From the NCBI RefSeq assembly GCF_023283825.1, contig NZ_JAKILD010000002.1:62001-126000 (forward strand): DNA of 64,000 nt, given 5' to 3'. Source of the stretch: Shewanella olleyana (GTDB lineage: Bacteria; Pseudomonadota; Gammaproteobacteria; Enterobacterales; Shewanellaceae). Both the position numbers and the translations under genes were made by a program. Under the pieces are notes generated by a model. It was not told where the DNA came from. It saw only the letters and a program-made list of their open reading frames with translations, and made no database searches. This document shows, in pieces, positions 16,693 through 25,751 of the stretch; position 1 is the first letter of the stretch; the number at the start of each line of letters is the position of its first letter.

Positions 16693-16770
16693 CTTGTTTA
16701 ATAAAATCAATAAGTCGTATTTTAGATACGGGGTGGGTGTCAGCTTATTTGATTGCTGGCGGCTTATTTA

Positions 16771-16932
16771 ATACCAATTGGGATAAATAAGTGATCAGAT
16801 ATTACGTAGGGAAAATCGTTTAGAACAAGGCTGGAATTGCAGCTAGCTAGTTGCTCTACCTACAAAATTTATAACGAAGTTATAAGCGATTTTAACCAGT
16901 AAGAATGATCATGTTCTTATGCTGATTGGTAT
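16771..16932. mobile_element. second MITE-like element (162 bp)
   Basis: Ends in ATACCAAT and ATTGGTAT. The inverted repeats extend imperfectly to about 35 bp each, sharing the TGATCA and ATAA blocks. Non-coding. It cuts into the 5' end of the following gene. Unrelated in sequence to the 281-bp element at 12578. I recall similar elements between Shewanella genes, but this was not searched. Confidence 0.72.
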
Positions 16933-17298
16933 AACCTTTCATTTGACGATGAAATAGTACCATTCACTTCTGATAGCTGCAGTGTGTTCCCTGATGGCAC
17001 TTTACAGCATCAACAACTTTGGCTTAAGTGTTGTACTGCCCATGACTTTGATTATTGGCAAGGCGGCAGTTACAAACAGAGACTTGACTCTGATAAACGA
17101 TTAAAACAATGCGTCGCAAAAGTGGGACAGCCTCAAATAGCTGAGTTAATGCTAGCTGGCGTGCGTGTCGGCGGTAGTCCATATTTTCCAACTACCTATC
17201 GTTGGGGATATGGCTGGGCTTATCCAAGAGGCTATAAAGCCTTAACGCCAGATGAAATACAGCAAATTAAAGCGTTACAATTTAAAGGTTTTAAATGA
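16933..17298 (+). pseudogene. 5'-truncated gene of unknown function, start removed by MITE
   Basis: The frame is open from inside the MITE (first stop upstream at 16906) and reads LSFDDEIVPFTSDSCSVFPD, then GTLQHQQLWLKCCTAHDFDY to the stop at 17298. The Cys-Cys-x-x-HDFxY pattern resembles small exported Shewanella proteins in which a signal peptide precedes the CSVFPDGT part. Here that 5' end has been replaced by the 162-bp element. A GTG at 16984 could still start a 104-residue product, but it would lack an export signal. Function unknown. Confidence 0.6.
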
Positions 17299-17417
17299 GT
17301 AAACACATTAGCCATTAAAGCATGTAAATGTTAGTTTAATTTGTGTTCAATTTCTTAGTAAGCTGTTGAGTTGTCAATTTATTGAGAAAATCAATTTCAA
17401 GCAAATAAGGATATATT

Positions 17418-19331
17418 ATGCTTAAGACGCTGATGAGTAGCGCAGTGATTGCGCTAGTGCTGACAGGTTGCTCCACTGCAGATAAACAAGTACAAACAGC
17501 CCCTCAAATTTCACCTCCCGCACAAAGCAATTTTAAAAGTTATAGCGCAGAAGAGTTCTATAAAACCACCAGTGTATTTGGTTCGTCGATAAATCACTCT
17601 GGTAGTGCTGTACTGGTTAGTAATGATGATAGCGGTATTTTTAATGCCTACAAGGTGCCTGTAGATGGTTTAAAAACAACTCAATTAACATTTTCTACAG
17701 AAGAGTCAATCTATGTTGAATCGTGGTTTCCAAAGGACGATCGTTTTCTTTATAGCGCTGATAAAGGTGGAGATGAATTAAACCATTTATTTGTTCAAGA
17801 CTATGATGGGTCAGAAATTGATTTAACGCCTGGCGAAGGCCTTAAAGCAATGATGCTGTCATGGCATGAAGGTGATGAATCATTTTTTGTAATGACCAAT
17901 GAACGCGATCCAAAATATTTTGATGTTTATCAATATAATACAGCTGATTATAGTCGTTCTTTAATATACAAAAATGATTCAGGCTTCACTGTAGAGAGCA
18001 TAAGTCCTAATGGACGTTTTATCGCTTTAAGTAAAAATCATTCTAATAGCAACACCGATTTATATTTAGTCGATTTACGTTTAAAGATGTCTAAGCCTAG
18101 ATTAATCACAGAGCATACTGGTGATGTTTCTTATTATGCCTATACCTTTACCAAAGATAATAAGCAGCTGTTATATGCTACCAATGAGTTTGGCGAGTTT
18201 AACCAGGCTTGGACCTATGATATTGGTACAGGTGAAAGTGAGTTAAACTATAAAGCGGATTGGGATGTCAGTTTTAGCTATTTTTCTAAAGATGGCCGTT
18301 ATCAAATTACCGGTATTAATGCTGATGCTCAAACTCAGTTAACCATTACTGATGTTAGCAATAATAAAGCACTGTCTTTACCTGCGTTACCTAGTGGCGA
18401 TCTACGTGGAGTTAATTTCTCACAAGACTCTTCGTCAATGGTGTTCTATATCAATTCCGATACCTCACCATCTAATTTATATAGTCATAAACTAGGCACA
18501 GATAAAGTATTGCGCCTGACTAACTCTGGCAATCCAGCGATCAAAGAAGAAAATTTAGTGGCGGGCGAAGTCATTCGATTCAAAAGCTTCGATGGTGTTG
18601 AGATCCCCGCTATTTTATATAAGCCTAAACAAGCTGAGTTTACCAAAGTGCCTGCCTTAATCTATATACATGGCGGGCCAGGAGGGCAATCACGTAAGGG
18701 CTACTCTGCCACGGTTCAGCATTTGGTCAATAATGGCTACGCGATCGTTAAAATCAATAATCGTGGTTCAAGCGGTTACGGTAAAACATTCTTTCACTTA
18801 GATGATAAACGTCATGGTGAAGATGATTTACGAGATGTGGTATATAACAAAAAGTACCTACAAAGTTTAGATTGGGTTGATGCTGATAAAATCGGCGTGA
18901 TGGGTGGCAGTTATGGTGGCTACTTAACAATGGCTGCAATGGCATTCACCGATGAGTTTAAAGTTGGGATCAATATTTTTGGTGTAACCAATTGGGTTCG
19001 AACCCTAGAAAGCATTCCACCATATTGGGAAGCGTTCAGAAAAAGCTTATATGATGAATTAGGTGACCCTGCAGTCGATGGAGAAAGGTTACACAATATC
19101 TCTCCAGTATTTTTTGGTCATCAAGTTAAAAGCCCTGTGTTAGTAGTGCAAGGGGCAAATGATCCAAGGGTATTAAAAATCGAAAGTGATGAAATGGTTG
19201 AATCTATTCGTGCTGGTGGAACTCATGTTGATTATCTGATTTTTGATGATGAAGGTCATGGATTCAGTAAAAAGGATAATCGAATTAGTGCTTCAAATAA
19301 GTATTTGGTTTTTCTTAAGCAATACCTATAG
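17418..19331 (+). CDS. S9-family serine peptidase, lipoprotein
   Basis: 637 residues. The signal peptide ends in the lipobox LTGC (Cys18), so it is membrane-anchored on the periplasmic side. Residues about 35-375 are beta-propeller repeats, and the C-terminal alpha/beta hydrolase has GGSYGGY (Ser498), GANDPRV (Asp near 582) and DDEGHGF (His near 614), a complete catalytic triad. The oxyanion region YIHGGPGGQ precedes the nucleophile, as in prolyl oligopeptidase relatives. It is the second S9 peptidase within 10 kb but not a close copy of the first. AAGGATATATT gives a good start. A terminator follows at 19376. Confidence 0.88.
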   Translation: MLKTLMSSAVIALVLTGCSTADKQVQTAPQISPPAQSNFKSYSAEEFYKTTSVFGSSINHSGSAVLVSNDDSGIFNAYKVPVDGLKTTQLTFSTEESIYVESWFPKDDRFLYSADKGGDELNHLFVQDYDGSEIDLTPGEGLKAMMLSWHEGDESFFVMTNERDPKYFDVYQYNTADYSRSLIYKNDSGFTVESISPNGRFIALSKNHSNSNTDLYLVDLRLKMSKPRLITEHTGDVSYYAYTFTKDNKQLLYATNEFGEFNQAWTYDIGTGESELNYKADWDVSFSYFSKDGRYQITGINADAQTQLTITDVSNNKALSLPALPSGDLRGVNFSQDSSSMVFYINSDTSPSNLYSHKLGTDKVLRLTNSGNPAIKEENLVAGEVIRFKSFDGVEIPAILYKPKQAEFTKVPALIYIHGGPGGQSRKGYSATVQHLVNNGYAIVKINNRGSSGYGKTFFHLDDKRHGEDDLRDVVYNKKYLQSLDWVDADKIGVMGGSYGGYLTMAAMAFTDEFKVGINIFGVTNWVRTLESIPPYWEAFRKSLYDELGDPAVDGERLHNISPVFFGHQVKSPVLVVQGANDPRVLKIESDEMVESIRAGGTHVDYLIFDDEGHGFSKKDNRISASNKYLVFLKQYL

Positions 19332-19375
19332 TTAATTTCTCAAGGTGGGTTGATTTAAATTCATATAAGAAATTT

Positions 19376-19405
19376 AAAGGCCGCTACAGAGTAGCGGCCT
19401 TTTTG
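19376..19405 (+). terminator. terminator after S9 lipoprotein gene
   Basis: AAAGGCCGCTAC-AGA-GTAGCGGCCTTT stem with T run. Confidence 0.9.
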
Positions 19406-19561
19406 TTGGTTGATTTATTCGTGAGCTGAGTATATATATTTTTGTAGTGAAAAAAATTCAATTTTAAATGTGCGTATTTGTAGTATGTGTTTTAGTCTAA
19501 TAGCGACTCTATTAACAAATTGCAGACGACAATAACAAACTGAGTGTTGAAGGAAATAAGC

Positions 19562-19978
19562 GTGAAGATTGAAGTGATAAATACAGAAGCTGAACAAATT
19601 GTTGAGCAGTTAGTTGCAGGTGTGCGCTCATTTAATCATGAGCAAATGGGGGATGAAACATCAAAGCCACTAACTGTTGTTATAAAAGATGACAATGATA
19701 ATGTGATTGCAGGATTAGCAGGAAGAACCATTTATAATAAGTTTTTGATTAATGTATTGTGGGTTGATGAAAAACTAAGAGGTGAAGGGCTAGGTTATAA
19801 ACTTATGGCGCTCGCTGAAAGTGAAGCCAGAAAGCGAGGCTGTCTTGCTGCACAAGTTGATACTTTGGCATTCCAAGCTTCTGACTTTTATCAAAAGAAT
19901 GGTTTTACAATCATCGGCACCGCGCCTGGTTTTCCAGGCTGTCCTGAACAAAATTTCTTATTTAAACATTATGATTAA
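19562..19978 (+). CDS. GNAT-family N-acetyltransferase
   Basis: 138 residues from a GTG start at 19562, supported by AAGGA seven bases upstream. The acetyl-CoA binding motif A is LWVDEKLRGEGLGYKLMALA (R/Q-x-x-G-x-G/A), followed by the C-terminal motif ASDFYQKNGFTIIGT. Substrate unknown. The tail GFPGCPEQNFLFKHYD resembles small GNATs of the type annotated as putative acetyltransferases in many proteobacteria. It stands alone downstream of a terminator. Confidence 0.78.
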   Translation: MKIEVINTEAEQIVEQLVAGVRSFNHEQMGDETSKPLTVVIKDDNDNVIAGLAGRTIYNKFLINVLWVDEKLRGEGLGYKLMALAESEARKRGCLAAQVDTLAFQASDFYQKNGFTIIGTAPGFPGCPEQNFLFKHYD

Positions 19979-20212
19979 GGAGACGTTAAATAGAACACTG
20001 ATTCGAACGTAATTCAATCAACAAGAACCAACATGACCTCGGGAGATATTAGAATTATTAAGACATGTCGATAAGAGCCTATTACTGTTTTATAAAAAGA
20101 TGTTACTAAAAAGTGTTAAGGTGCTGAATTAATAGCTCCTAACTGGCAGAATCATAGTTGTAGCTAAATCAAAGTTGCGACCTAGTTATTAAAAAGTCTA
20201 CTGTAGAGATAT
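19979..20212. other. intergenic stretch before MITE copy B
   Basis: AT-rich DNA of about 230 bp; with the MITE it makes a 554-bp gene-free gap. Nothing recognised in this part. Confidence 0.4.
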
Positions 20213-20479
20213 TAGGGGGTGTTGATCTTTCAAGGTTGTTTTTGCAGCGAATTGTTGGCCATTTATACAAGGCAGAGACTTTGTGGTGTAGTTATTCTAC
20301 ATAAAAAGTCGATAACGCAGTAAAAATCGCCAACAAACGCTGCCCAAAGGGTTCGACTAAAAGTGTTTTACTCTTTGTTGGATGAATTTCGCTTAGATGA
20401 CTAGGCATCAATCCATCCGCCTCAATTAAAACACTTTTATCTCGAACAAAATTTAACCATCGAAGGTCAACACGGCCTA
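20213..20479 (-). mobile_element. MITE-like element, copy B (267 bp, inverted relative to copy A)
   Basis: Terminal repeats TAGGGGGTGTTGATCTTT and AAGGTCAACACGGCCTA. The interior is the reverse complement of copy A with few differences and short indels. It ends 53 bp before the antiporter start codon, so it could influence that gene's promoter. Confidence 0.82.
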
Positions 20480-20532
20480 ATAAATAATCTTAATTGGTTT
20501 ATCGACCATAAGCTAAATGTGGAGATTGAATA

Positions 20533-21726
20533 ATGTATGAAGAGTTGGCCATATTGGCCATTTTTGCGTTCTGTTATAGCGTTATTGCAGGTAGAGTTGA
20601 AAATTCGATGATATCTGGGCCTATGGTTTTTGTGGTTGTTGGTTTTGTATTAGGTCCATCAGTCTTAGGTTGGCTAGGTAAAACTGCTGATGGTTCTGGG
20701 ATGCGTGTTTTCGCAGACCTAACACTTGCTGTCGTTCTTTTTTGCGATGCATCTAATAGTAATTTGAGTGTCCTCAAACGTCATATCTCTATTCCTTCGA
20801 GAATGCTCCTTTATGGTTTACCTGGCGCTATTGTACTTGGTTTCATCGTGGGTTATCTGTTATTCCCCAATTTGTCTGTTTATGAGATTGCCGCTTTGGC
20901 TACAATGCTTGCGGCAACGGATGCAGCGCTTGGTAAAGCTGTTGTATCTAGCCCAATAGTTCCCCCCAAGTTACGTGAAGGCTTAAATATTGAAAGTGGG
21001 TTAAATGACGGTTTATGCGTGCCAATATTATTTGTATTTTTAGCATTAGCTGCTGGTAGTGTCGCTGAAGGAGAAGTAACGCAAATTGCCTTAACCTATT
21101 TTTTAGAAGAGTTAGGGGTTGGTTTAATTGTCGGTCTTTCATGTAGTTATATTGCAACCAAGCTTATTACTTATTGCTATAACAAAAATTGGATTGCAGA
21201 AGTCTGGAGCCAAAACATAGTATTAACTCTTGCTTTGTGCTGCTTTGCTATTTCACAATCATTAGAAGGAAGCGGATATATAGCAGCGTTCACAGGGGGC
21301 TTATTATTTGGTTATTTAATGAATGAGCATAAACAGAAATTGATTTTACCAACAGAGGGTATTGGTGAAATCTTAGCTCTTTTAACGTGGATGCTGTTTG
21401 GCGCCATGATTATTGGGCCTGCATTTGAGTCATTTACTTGGACTATGTTGCTCTATGCGTTATTGAGTTTAACCATAGTCAGAATGCTTCCTGTATTTTT
21501 AGCTTTGGGCTGTAAAGGCGAAGATATATCTTCGAGGTTATTCCTTGGTTGGTTTGGCCCGCGAGGCCTAGCATCAATTGTATTTGTGGTGATCATGTTA
21601 GAGCGAGATCTGCCAGGCGGTGATTTCATTGCAATGACAGTCATCTGCACCGTGTTTATTAGTTTAATTGTTCACGGTATATCTGCGAAACCTTTGTCTA
21701 AATGGATAAGTAATCGTGAGAAATAA
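20533..21726 (+). CDS. CPA1-type cation:proton antiporter
   Basis: 397 residues, about 12 membrane helices. The ion-binding part AATDAALGKAVVSS is followed by ESGLNDGLCVP, matching the TD and ND motifs of CPA1 (NhaP/NHE-like) exchangers, and the late motif GWFGPRGLASIVF is typical of the family. It lacks the long cytoplasmic C-terminal domain of many NhaP proteins, ending soon after the last helix. Probably Na+(K+)/H+ exchange for pH and salt balance; ion preference is not visible. GGAGATTGAATA precedes the ATG. Confidence 0.84.
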   Translation: MYEELAILAIFAFCYSVIAGRVENSMISGPMVFVVVGFVLGPSVLGWLGKTADGSGMRVFADLTLAVVLFCDASNSNLSVLKRHISIPSRMLLYGLPGAIVLGFIVGYLLFPNLSVYEIAALATMLAATDAALGKAVVSSPIVPPKLREGLNIESGLNDGLCVPILFVFLALAAGSVAEGEVTQIALTYFLEELGVGLIVGLSCSYIATKLITYCYNKNWIAEVWSQNIVLTLALCCFAISQSLEGSGYIAAFTGGLLFGYLMNEHKQKLILPTEGIGEILALLTWMLFGAMIIGPAFESFTWTMLLYALLSLTIVRMLPVFLALGCKGEDISSRLFLGWFGPRGLASIVFVVIMLERDLPGGDFIAMTVICTVFISLIVHGISAKPLSKWISNREK

Positions 21727-21757
21727 TAACTTTGATTTAAACCTTAGTTAGAAGTTT

Positions 21758-21823
21758 AAACCAGTATCGCGGTTGATTTTCTCAAGATTTCTTCTGAGAT
21801 GATTAACTGGATACTGGTTTTTA
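21758..21823 (+). terminator. probable terminator after antiporter gene
   Basis: AAACCAGTATC pairs with GATACTGGTTT across a 41-base loop that itself contains CTCA/TGAG, followed by T-rich sequence. The loop is long, so only moderately certain. Confidence 0.5.
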
Positions 21824-21854
21824 TCTTATTGAGTAAAGTATCAAAGTAACTAAA

Positions 21855-21906
21855 GTACTTAGTTAAAGTACTTAGTTAAAGTACTTAGTTAAAGTACTTA
21901 GCTAAA
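21855..21906. repeat. tandem array, four 13-bp units
   Basis: GTACTTAGTTAAA three times, then GTACTTAGCTAAA, with a partial unit before the first. The last unit supplies the stop codon of the NSS transporter gene on the minus strand, so the array abuts the coding end. Confidence 0.9.
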
Positions 21907-23253
21907 AAGCTGCATGATAATTACGATGATTAATAGCGGACAAACATATTTTACGTAAACCTGCCATACACGCCAGAATAAGCTGTTTTGATTTACGCCA
22001 TCTTGTTGAGCTATTTCAGCAAGTAAATCGTTTCTATGCCAAACCCAGCCCATAAATATTGCTATTCCCAGTGCTATTAACGGTTGAGCTCGTTCTGTGG
22101 TCATGGTGATAATAAAACCAAATAGAGCACTAAAGTTAAATACAATGAAAGAAGCTATTACTGCAATGACGGTTCCTACTATCAATGTTGCTTTACCACG
22201 TTTAATAGATGTTTTCTCAACAATATAACTTGTGGGAACTTCAACAATTGACATCGCAGATGTTAAACCTGCAATTGTCATTAATGCAAAAAAAACAATG
22301 GCGAGTAGGTATTGACTCATTCCACCAATAGAATCAAATAAAGCAGGCAAAACAGTAAACACTAAAGTATCTGAATTAAGTAAACTGCCATCATCAGCAA
22401 ATATTTGTACGCCATTGTGTTGGGCGACATACATTGCTGGAATAATCATTAGTGCAGCCAAGAATGCCACCATGGTATCTGTTAGTGTCACATATGCAGT
22501 TAGCTGACTTAAGTTCTCTTGTTTATTTAGATAAGCACCGTAAACCATCATTGCACCAGTACCCACAGATAATGAGAAAAATGTTTGTCCTAGTGCGCTA
22601 ACCAGTACATCAGTATGAAACACCATCGAAAAGTCAGGGACTAACAGTACTTTAAGGCCAGTTATGGCTCCAGGTTGACTTAATATGTACGCAGCACCGC
22701 CTATTAGCATCAGTAAAAGCATAGGCATTAAGCGTTTTGACCATCGTTCAATACCATTTTGTATCCCTTGTCTAATGACTAATATGACTAAACAAATAAA
22801 CACTAAGGTAAAGGTTAGGTTTCTTGATATCGAAAAATCAGTTAACCAATGCGCGATATTGGGTTGTTGGGCTATTTCTGCAATGGGCGCTAATGCAAAG
22901 CTGATAAACCAGCCAGAGAGGATACTGTAAAAAGTACAAATTAATGTGGCTGTAATGATCGAGATTAACCCGATAGTTTTACCAATGTTTTGGCTTAATT
23001 TGTTACGACCCAGTTTAGCCATCGCGTCGGCTGGGTTTGTTTGGCCGTGTCGACCAACCATCAATTCAGCCATTAACATTGGGTAGCCTAATAAAATGAT
23101 CAGTAATACATAAACTAATAAAAAGGCGCCCCCACCATGAGTAGCCGCTTGAGTAGGAAAGCCCCAAATATTACCTACACCGACTGCGGAGCCAGCAGCT
23201 GCCATGATAAAACCGATGCGTGAACTAAAATGTCCGTCTGTATGTGCGCTCAT
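21898..23253 (-). CDS. Na+-dependent transporter, NSS (SNF) family
   Basis: Inner-membrane amino-acid:Na+ symporter of 451 residues from the ATG giving MSAHTDGHF, chosen because AGAGAG lies just upstream; a longer frame to 23319 adds an unlikely extension. The first helix motif AAAGSAVGVGNIWGFP and ATHGGGAFLLVYVLL match the NSS Na+/substrate site. The length fits the 11-helix prokaryotic NSS proteins such as MhsT rather than 12-helix LeuT. Substrate probably an amino acid. An Lrp-type regulator lies next to it, supporting that. The stop lies in a 13-bp tandem array. Confidence 0.85.
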   Translation of the reverse strand: MSAHTDGHFSSRIGFIMAAAGSAVGVGNIWGFPTQAATHGGGAFLLVYVLLIILLGYPMLMAELMVGRHGQTNPADAMAKLGRNKLSQNIGKTIGLISIITATLICTFYSILSGWFISFALAPIAEIAQQPNIAHWLTDFSISRNLTFTLVFICLVILVIRQGIQNGIERWSKRLMPMLLLMLIGGAAYILSQPGAITGLKVLLVPDFSMVFHTDVLVSALGQTFFSLSVGTGAMMVYGAYLNKQENLSQLTAYVTLTDTMVAFLAALMIIPAMYVAQHNGVQIFADDGSLLNSDTLVFTVLPALFDSIGGMSQYLLAIVFFALMTIAGLTSAMSIVEVPTSYIVEKTSIKRGKATLIVGTVIAVIASFIVFNFSALFGFIITMTTERAQPLIALGIAIFMGWVWHRNDLLAEIAQQDGVNQNSLFWRVWQVYVKYVCPLLIIVIIMQLFS

Positions 23254-23504
23254 TATGACTCTCTGATGAGTTAAGATTTTAAAGAGCGCGGATAATAGTG
23301 ATTTTCTGAGCTTTTGCAATGAAGGTTTATTGCTGGTAAATCTCTTTTGGTAATGTTAATGGTTATTTTTATGCTATTTTTGGCTATTTAAACTTTCCAT
23401 TAGAGAATATGTTGATATTAAATTTTGTTGAGTTGTTGAGGGTGCGAGCTTTGCGCAATCTTCTGTAATTTAGTTTTTATTTGAAAGTTTGAACTGGCGC
23501 ACGT

Positions 23505-23978
23505 TTAGTTAATAGGGATTGCTGTGCTGCTTTTGACATTTTTAAGAACAAAGCTCGAATGGATCCCTGCTATGTTTGGATTCACAGTGAGTTTGTCCAG
23601 TAAAAACAGTTTGTAGTTCTGCATGTCTTTGACTAAAACTTTGAGCTGGTAATCAGCTTCACTACCTGTGATTAAGCTGCATTCTTGTACTTCTTGATAG
23701 TTGAGTATGTCTTTTTCAAATGCTTCTAGTGTTTCGCTGGTATGCTTTTCTAATCGAATCTGAATATAGACTGTGAGTGCTAAGTTAAAGTGTTCAGCAT
23801 TCAATAAAGTTGAGTAACCTGCTATATAGCCAGCATCCTCTAATGCTTTAACTCGACGAGAACAAGGTGAAGGCGACAAGCCCACTTTTTGGGCGAGCTC
23901 TTGATTTGATAAACGACCGTGATGTTGGAGTTCTGTTAGGATTGCAAAGTCGATTTTATCTAATGTTAATTCGTTCAT
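23505..23978 (-). CDS. Lrp/AsnC-family transcriptional regulator
   Basis: 157 residues, normal for the family. The N-terminal HTH is DKIDFAILTELQHHGRLSNQ with recognition helix SPSPCSRRVKALEDAGYI. The C-terminal RAM (ACT-like) domain contains VQECSLITGSEADYQLKVLV. Such proteins sense amino acids and control their transport or breakdown. Genes for an NSS symporter (same strand, downstream) and an NhaC-type antiporter (divergent) flank it; regulation of either is inferred only from position. Confidence 0.88.
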   Translation of the reverse strand: MNELTLDKIDFAILTELQHHGRLSNQELAQKVGLSPSPCSRRVKALEDAGYIAGYSTLLNAEHFNLALTVYIQIRLEKHTSETLEAFEKDILNYQEVQECSLITGSEADYQLKVLVKDMQNYKLFLLDKLTVNPNIAGIHSSFVLKNVKSSTAIPIN

Positions 23979-24208
23979 GCGCTGCCTTAGAAGTTAAAAA
24001 GAGTGAAAATAGAAATCAATTAATTATAATCTCGACTCAGCTGAAAGTAACTAAAACCAATAAACCAAATTTAATGGTATTAAAGATATTGAACATTTAG
24101 TTTAACTGGATATTAATCTGTATTTCTTGTTATATCTGTGGCTCGTTTTCAAAGTTGATTTCTCTGTCAAAAATTCATATTTTATTTGCCTGTAATGTTT
24201 AATTTATG

Positions 24209-24237
24209 TTGACTCGATGACATAACGACATTATTTT
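24209..24237 (+). promoter_or_regulatory. probable sigma70 promoter of the NhaC-type gene
   Basis: TTGACT (24209-24214), 17 bp, TATTTT (24232-24237), 43 bp before the start codon in the roughly 300-bp divergent gap with the Lrp-type gene. The rest of the gap shows no clear operator. Confidence 0.5.
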
Positions 24238-24280
24238 GCACATCCATTTTCTAACTCTATTTTAAACAAGGAAAGACGTC

Positions 24281-25660
24281 ATGACAGAGCCATCAGCGAT
24301 CAGCTTGATCCCGCCTGTGGTTGTTTTGATATTAGCAATTATATTAAGAAGGCCTATCCTCGCATTGGTGATAGGCGCTGTTGTGGGTTTATTAATGCTC
24401 GACCCAACCGAAGCATTAAATAACTTTTCAGAAATTTCTCTCAAAGTCATGGCCGATGAAACGATAGGTTGGCTAATTTTGGTGTGTGGTACTTTTGGCG
24501 CGTTAATCGCTCTGCTAGTCAGAACTGGTGGTGCCTTTGCATTTGGTAAGAATGCATTGAAAGTGGCCAAAGGACCTAAGTCATCTTTGATGATGACCTT
24601 TGTATTAGGTGTCGCGATATTTATTGACGATTACCTCAATGCGCTTACGGTTGGTGAGACGATGAAACGTGTCACTGATAAGTTTCGTATTTCCAGAGAA
24701 ATGTTGGCTTATGTTGTCGATTCTACTGCTGCGCCGATTTGTGTGTTGGTGCCATTATCGACTTGGGCGGTTTTCTTTGGTGGTTTATTAGTTGATAACG
24801 GCATAGCCGATACTGGGCAAGCGATCACTGTGTACATGTCTGCAATACCGTATATGTTATATGCATGGGTCGCTGTGATTATGGTGCCATTAGTTGTAAT
24901 GGGGGTTATTCCGTTAATCGGCCCTATGAAAAAAGCAGAATTGAAAGCGAAACAAGGCATTGGTATTCCTGTTGATGAGTCTGAAGACATACAAACCAGT
25001 AATGACTATGCAGTTAAAGCCATGGAAGATGAATTTAAAACAGCAGATCATCAAGGTAAATTACATAATTTCTTAGTCCCCATTGTAATGTTAGTGGGTT
25101 TTACGGTGTATTTTGATATTGATGTTTGGTTAGGCTTATTAGCCACTATGGTCATTACTATCCCATATTATGCAGTGCAGAAATTGATGCCATTTTCTGA
25201 AATGATGGAGCAAATGATAGATGGCTTTAAAAGCATGTTGCCTGCAATTGGCACTGTCATAGCAGCTTTTATCTTTAAAGATGTTTGCGACCAATTATTA
25301 CTGCCGCAATTTGTTATCGAAAGCTTGAGTCCATACATGACTGCTCAGCTTTTGCCAGCAGTGGTGTTTGTTGCGATGGCTTTATTAGCTTTCGCCACAG
25401 GCTCGAGTTGGGGGATATTTGCAGTTTCAATTCCTATTGTGATGCCATTAGCACAAGCGGTAGGCGCTGATATTCCATTAGTGATTGGGGCTTTATTATC
25501 AGCGTCATCATTTGGTAGCCAAGCTTGTTTTTACAGTGATTCAACGGTATTGGCTGCACAAGGTGCGGGTTGTAATTTGGTAAGTCATGCCATTACACAG
25601 TTACCTTATACTCTGATAGCTGCAACGATTACATTTATAGGCTTTATTGTGATTGCTTGA
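24281..25660 (+). CDS. Na+/H+ antiporter NhaC family protein
   Basis: 459 residues, about 11-12 membrane helices. The conserved block FIDDYLNALTVGETMKRVTD, then DSTAAPICVLVPLSTWAVFF, is characteristic of the NhaC superfamily; a second half repeats the pattern with FATGSSWGIFAVSIPIV and CFYSDSTVLAAQGAGC. The family includes Na+/H+ and amino acid or malate/lactate antiporters. Position beside an Lrp-type regulator makes amino-acid related exchange possible, but this is inference. AAGGAAAG precedes the ATG. A terminator follows. Confidence 0.83.
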   Translation: MTEPSAISLIPPVVVLILAIILRRPILALVIGAVVGLLMLDPTEALNNFSEISLKVMADETIGWLILVCGTFGALIALLVRTGGAFAFGKNALKVAKGPKSSLMMTFVLGVAIFIDDYLNALTVGETMKRVTDKFRISREMLAYVVDSTAAPICVLVPLSTWAVFFGGLLVDNGIADTGQAITVYMSAIPYMLYAWVAVIMVPLVVMGVIPLIGPMKKAELKAKQGIGIPVDESEDIQTSNDYAVKAMEDEFKTADHQGKLHNFLVPIVMLVGFTVYFDIDVWLGLLATMVITIPYYAVQKLMPFSEMMEQMIDGFKSMLPAIGTVIAAFIFKDVCDQLLLPQFVIESLSPYMTAQLLPAVVFVAMALLAFATGSSWGIFAVSIPIVMPLAQAVGADIPLVIGALLSASSFGSQACFYSDSTVLAAQGAGCNLVSHAITQLPYTLIAATITFIGFIVIA

Positions 25661-25706
25661 TGCTCTATACATTTGCTTTTTTTAGCAGGTAACTTAATCA
25701 TTTATT

Positions 25707-25732
25707 AAACCAGTGCTAGTCACTGGTTTTTT
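25707..25732 (+). terminator. terminator after NhaC-type gene
   Basis: AAACCAGTG-CTAGT-CACTGGTTT stem with six T. A longer frame of the next gene would start inside this stem, which argues for a later start. Confidence 0.85.
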
Positions 25733-25751
25733 GTTAATGGGGTTTGAACTG

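Noticed and set aside
21855..21906. CRISPR-like array
   Set aside because: Units are 13 bp without unique spacers, so it is a simple tandem repeat.
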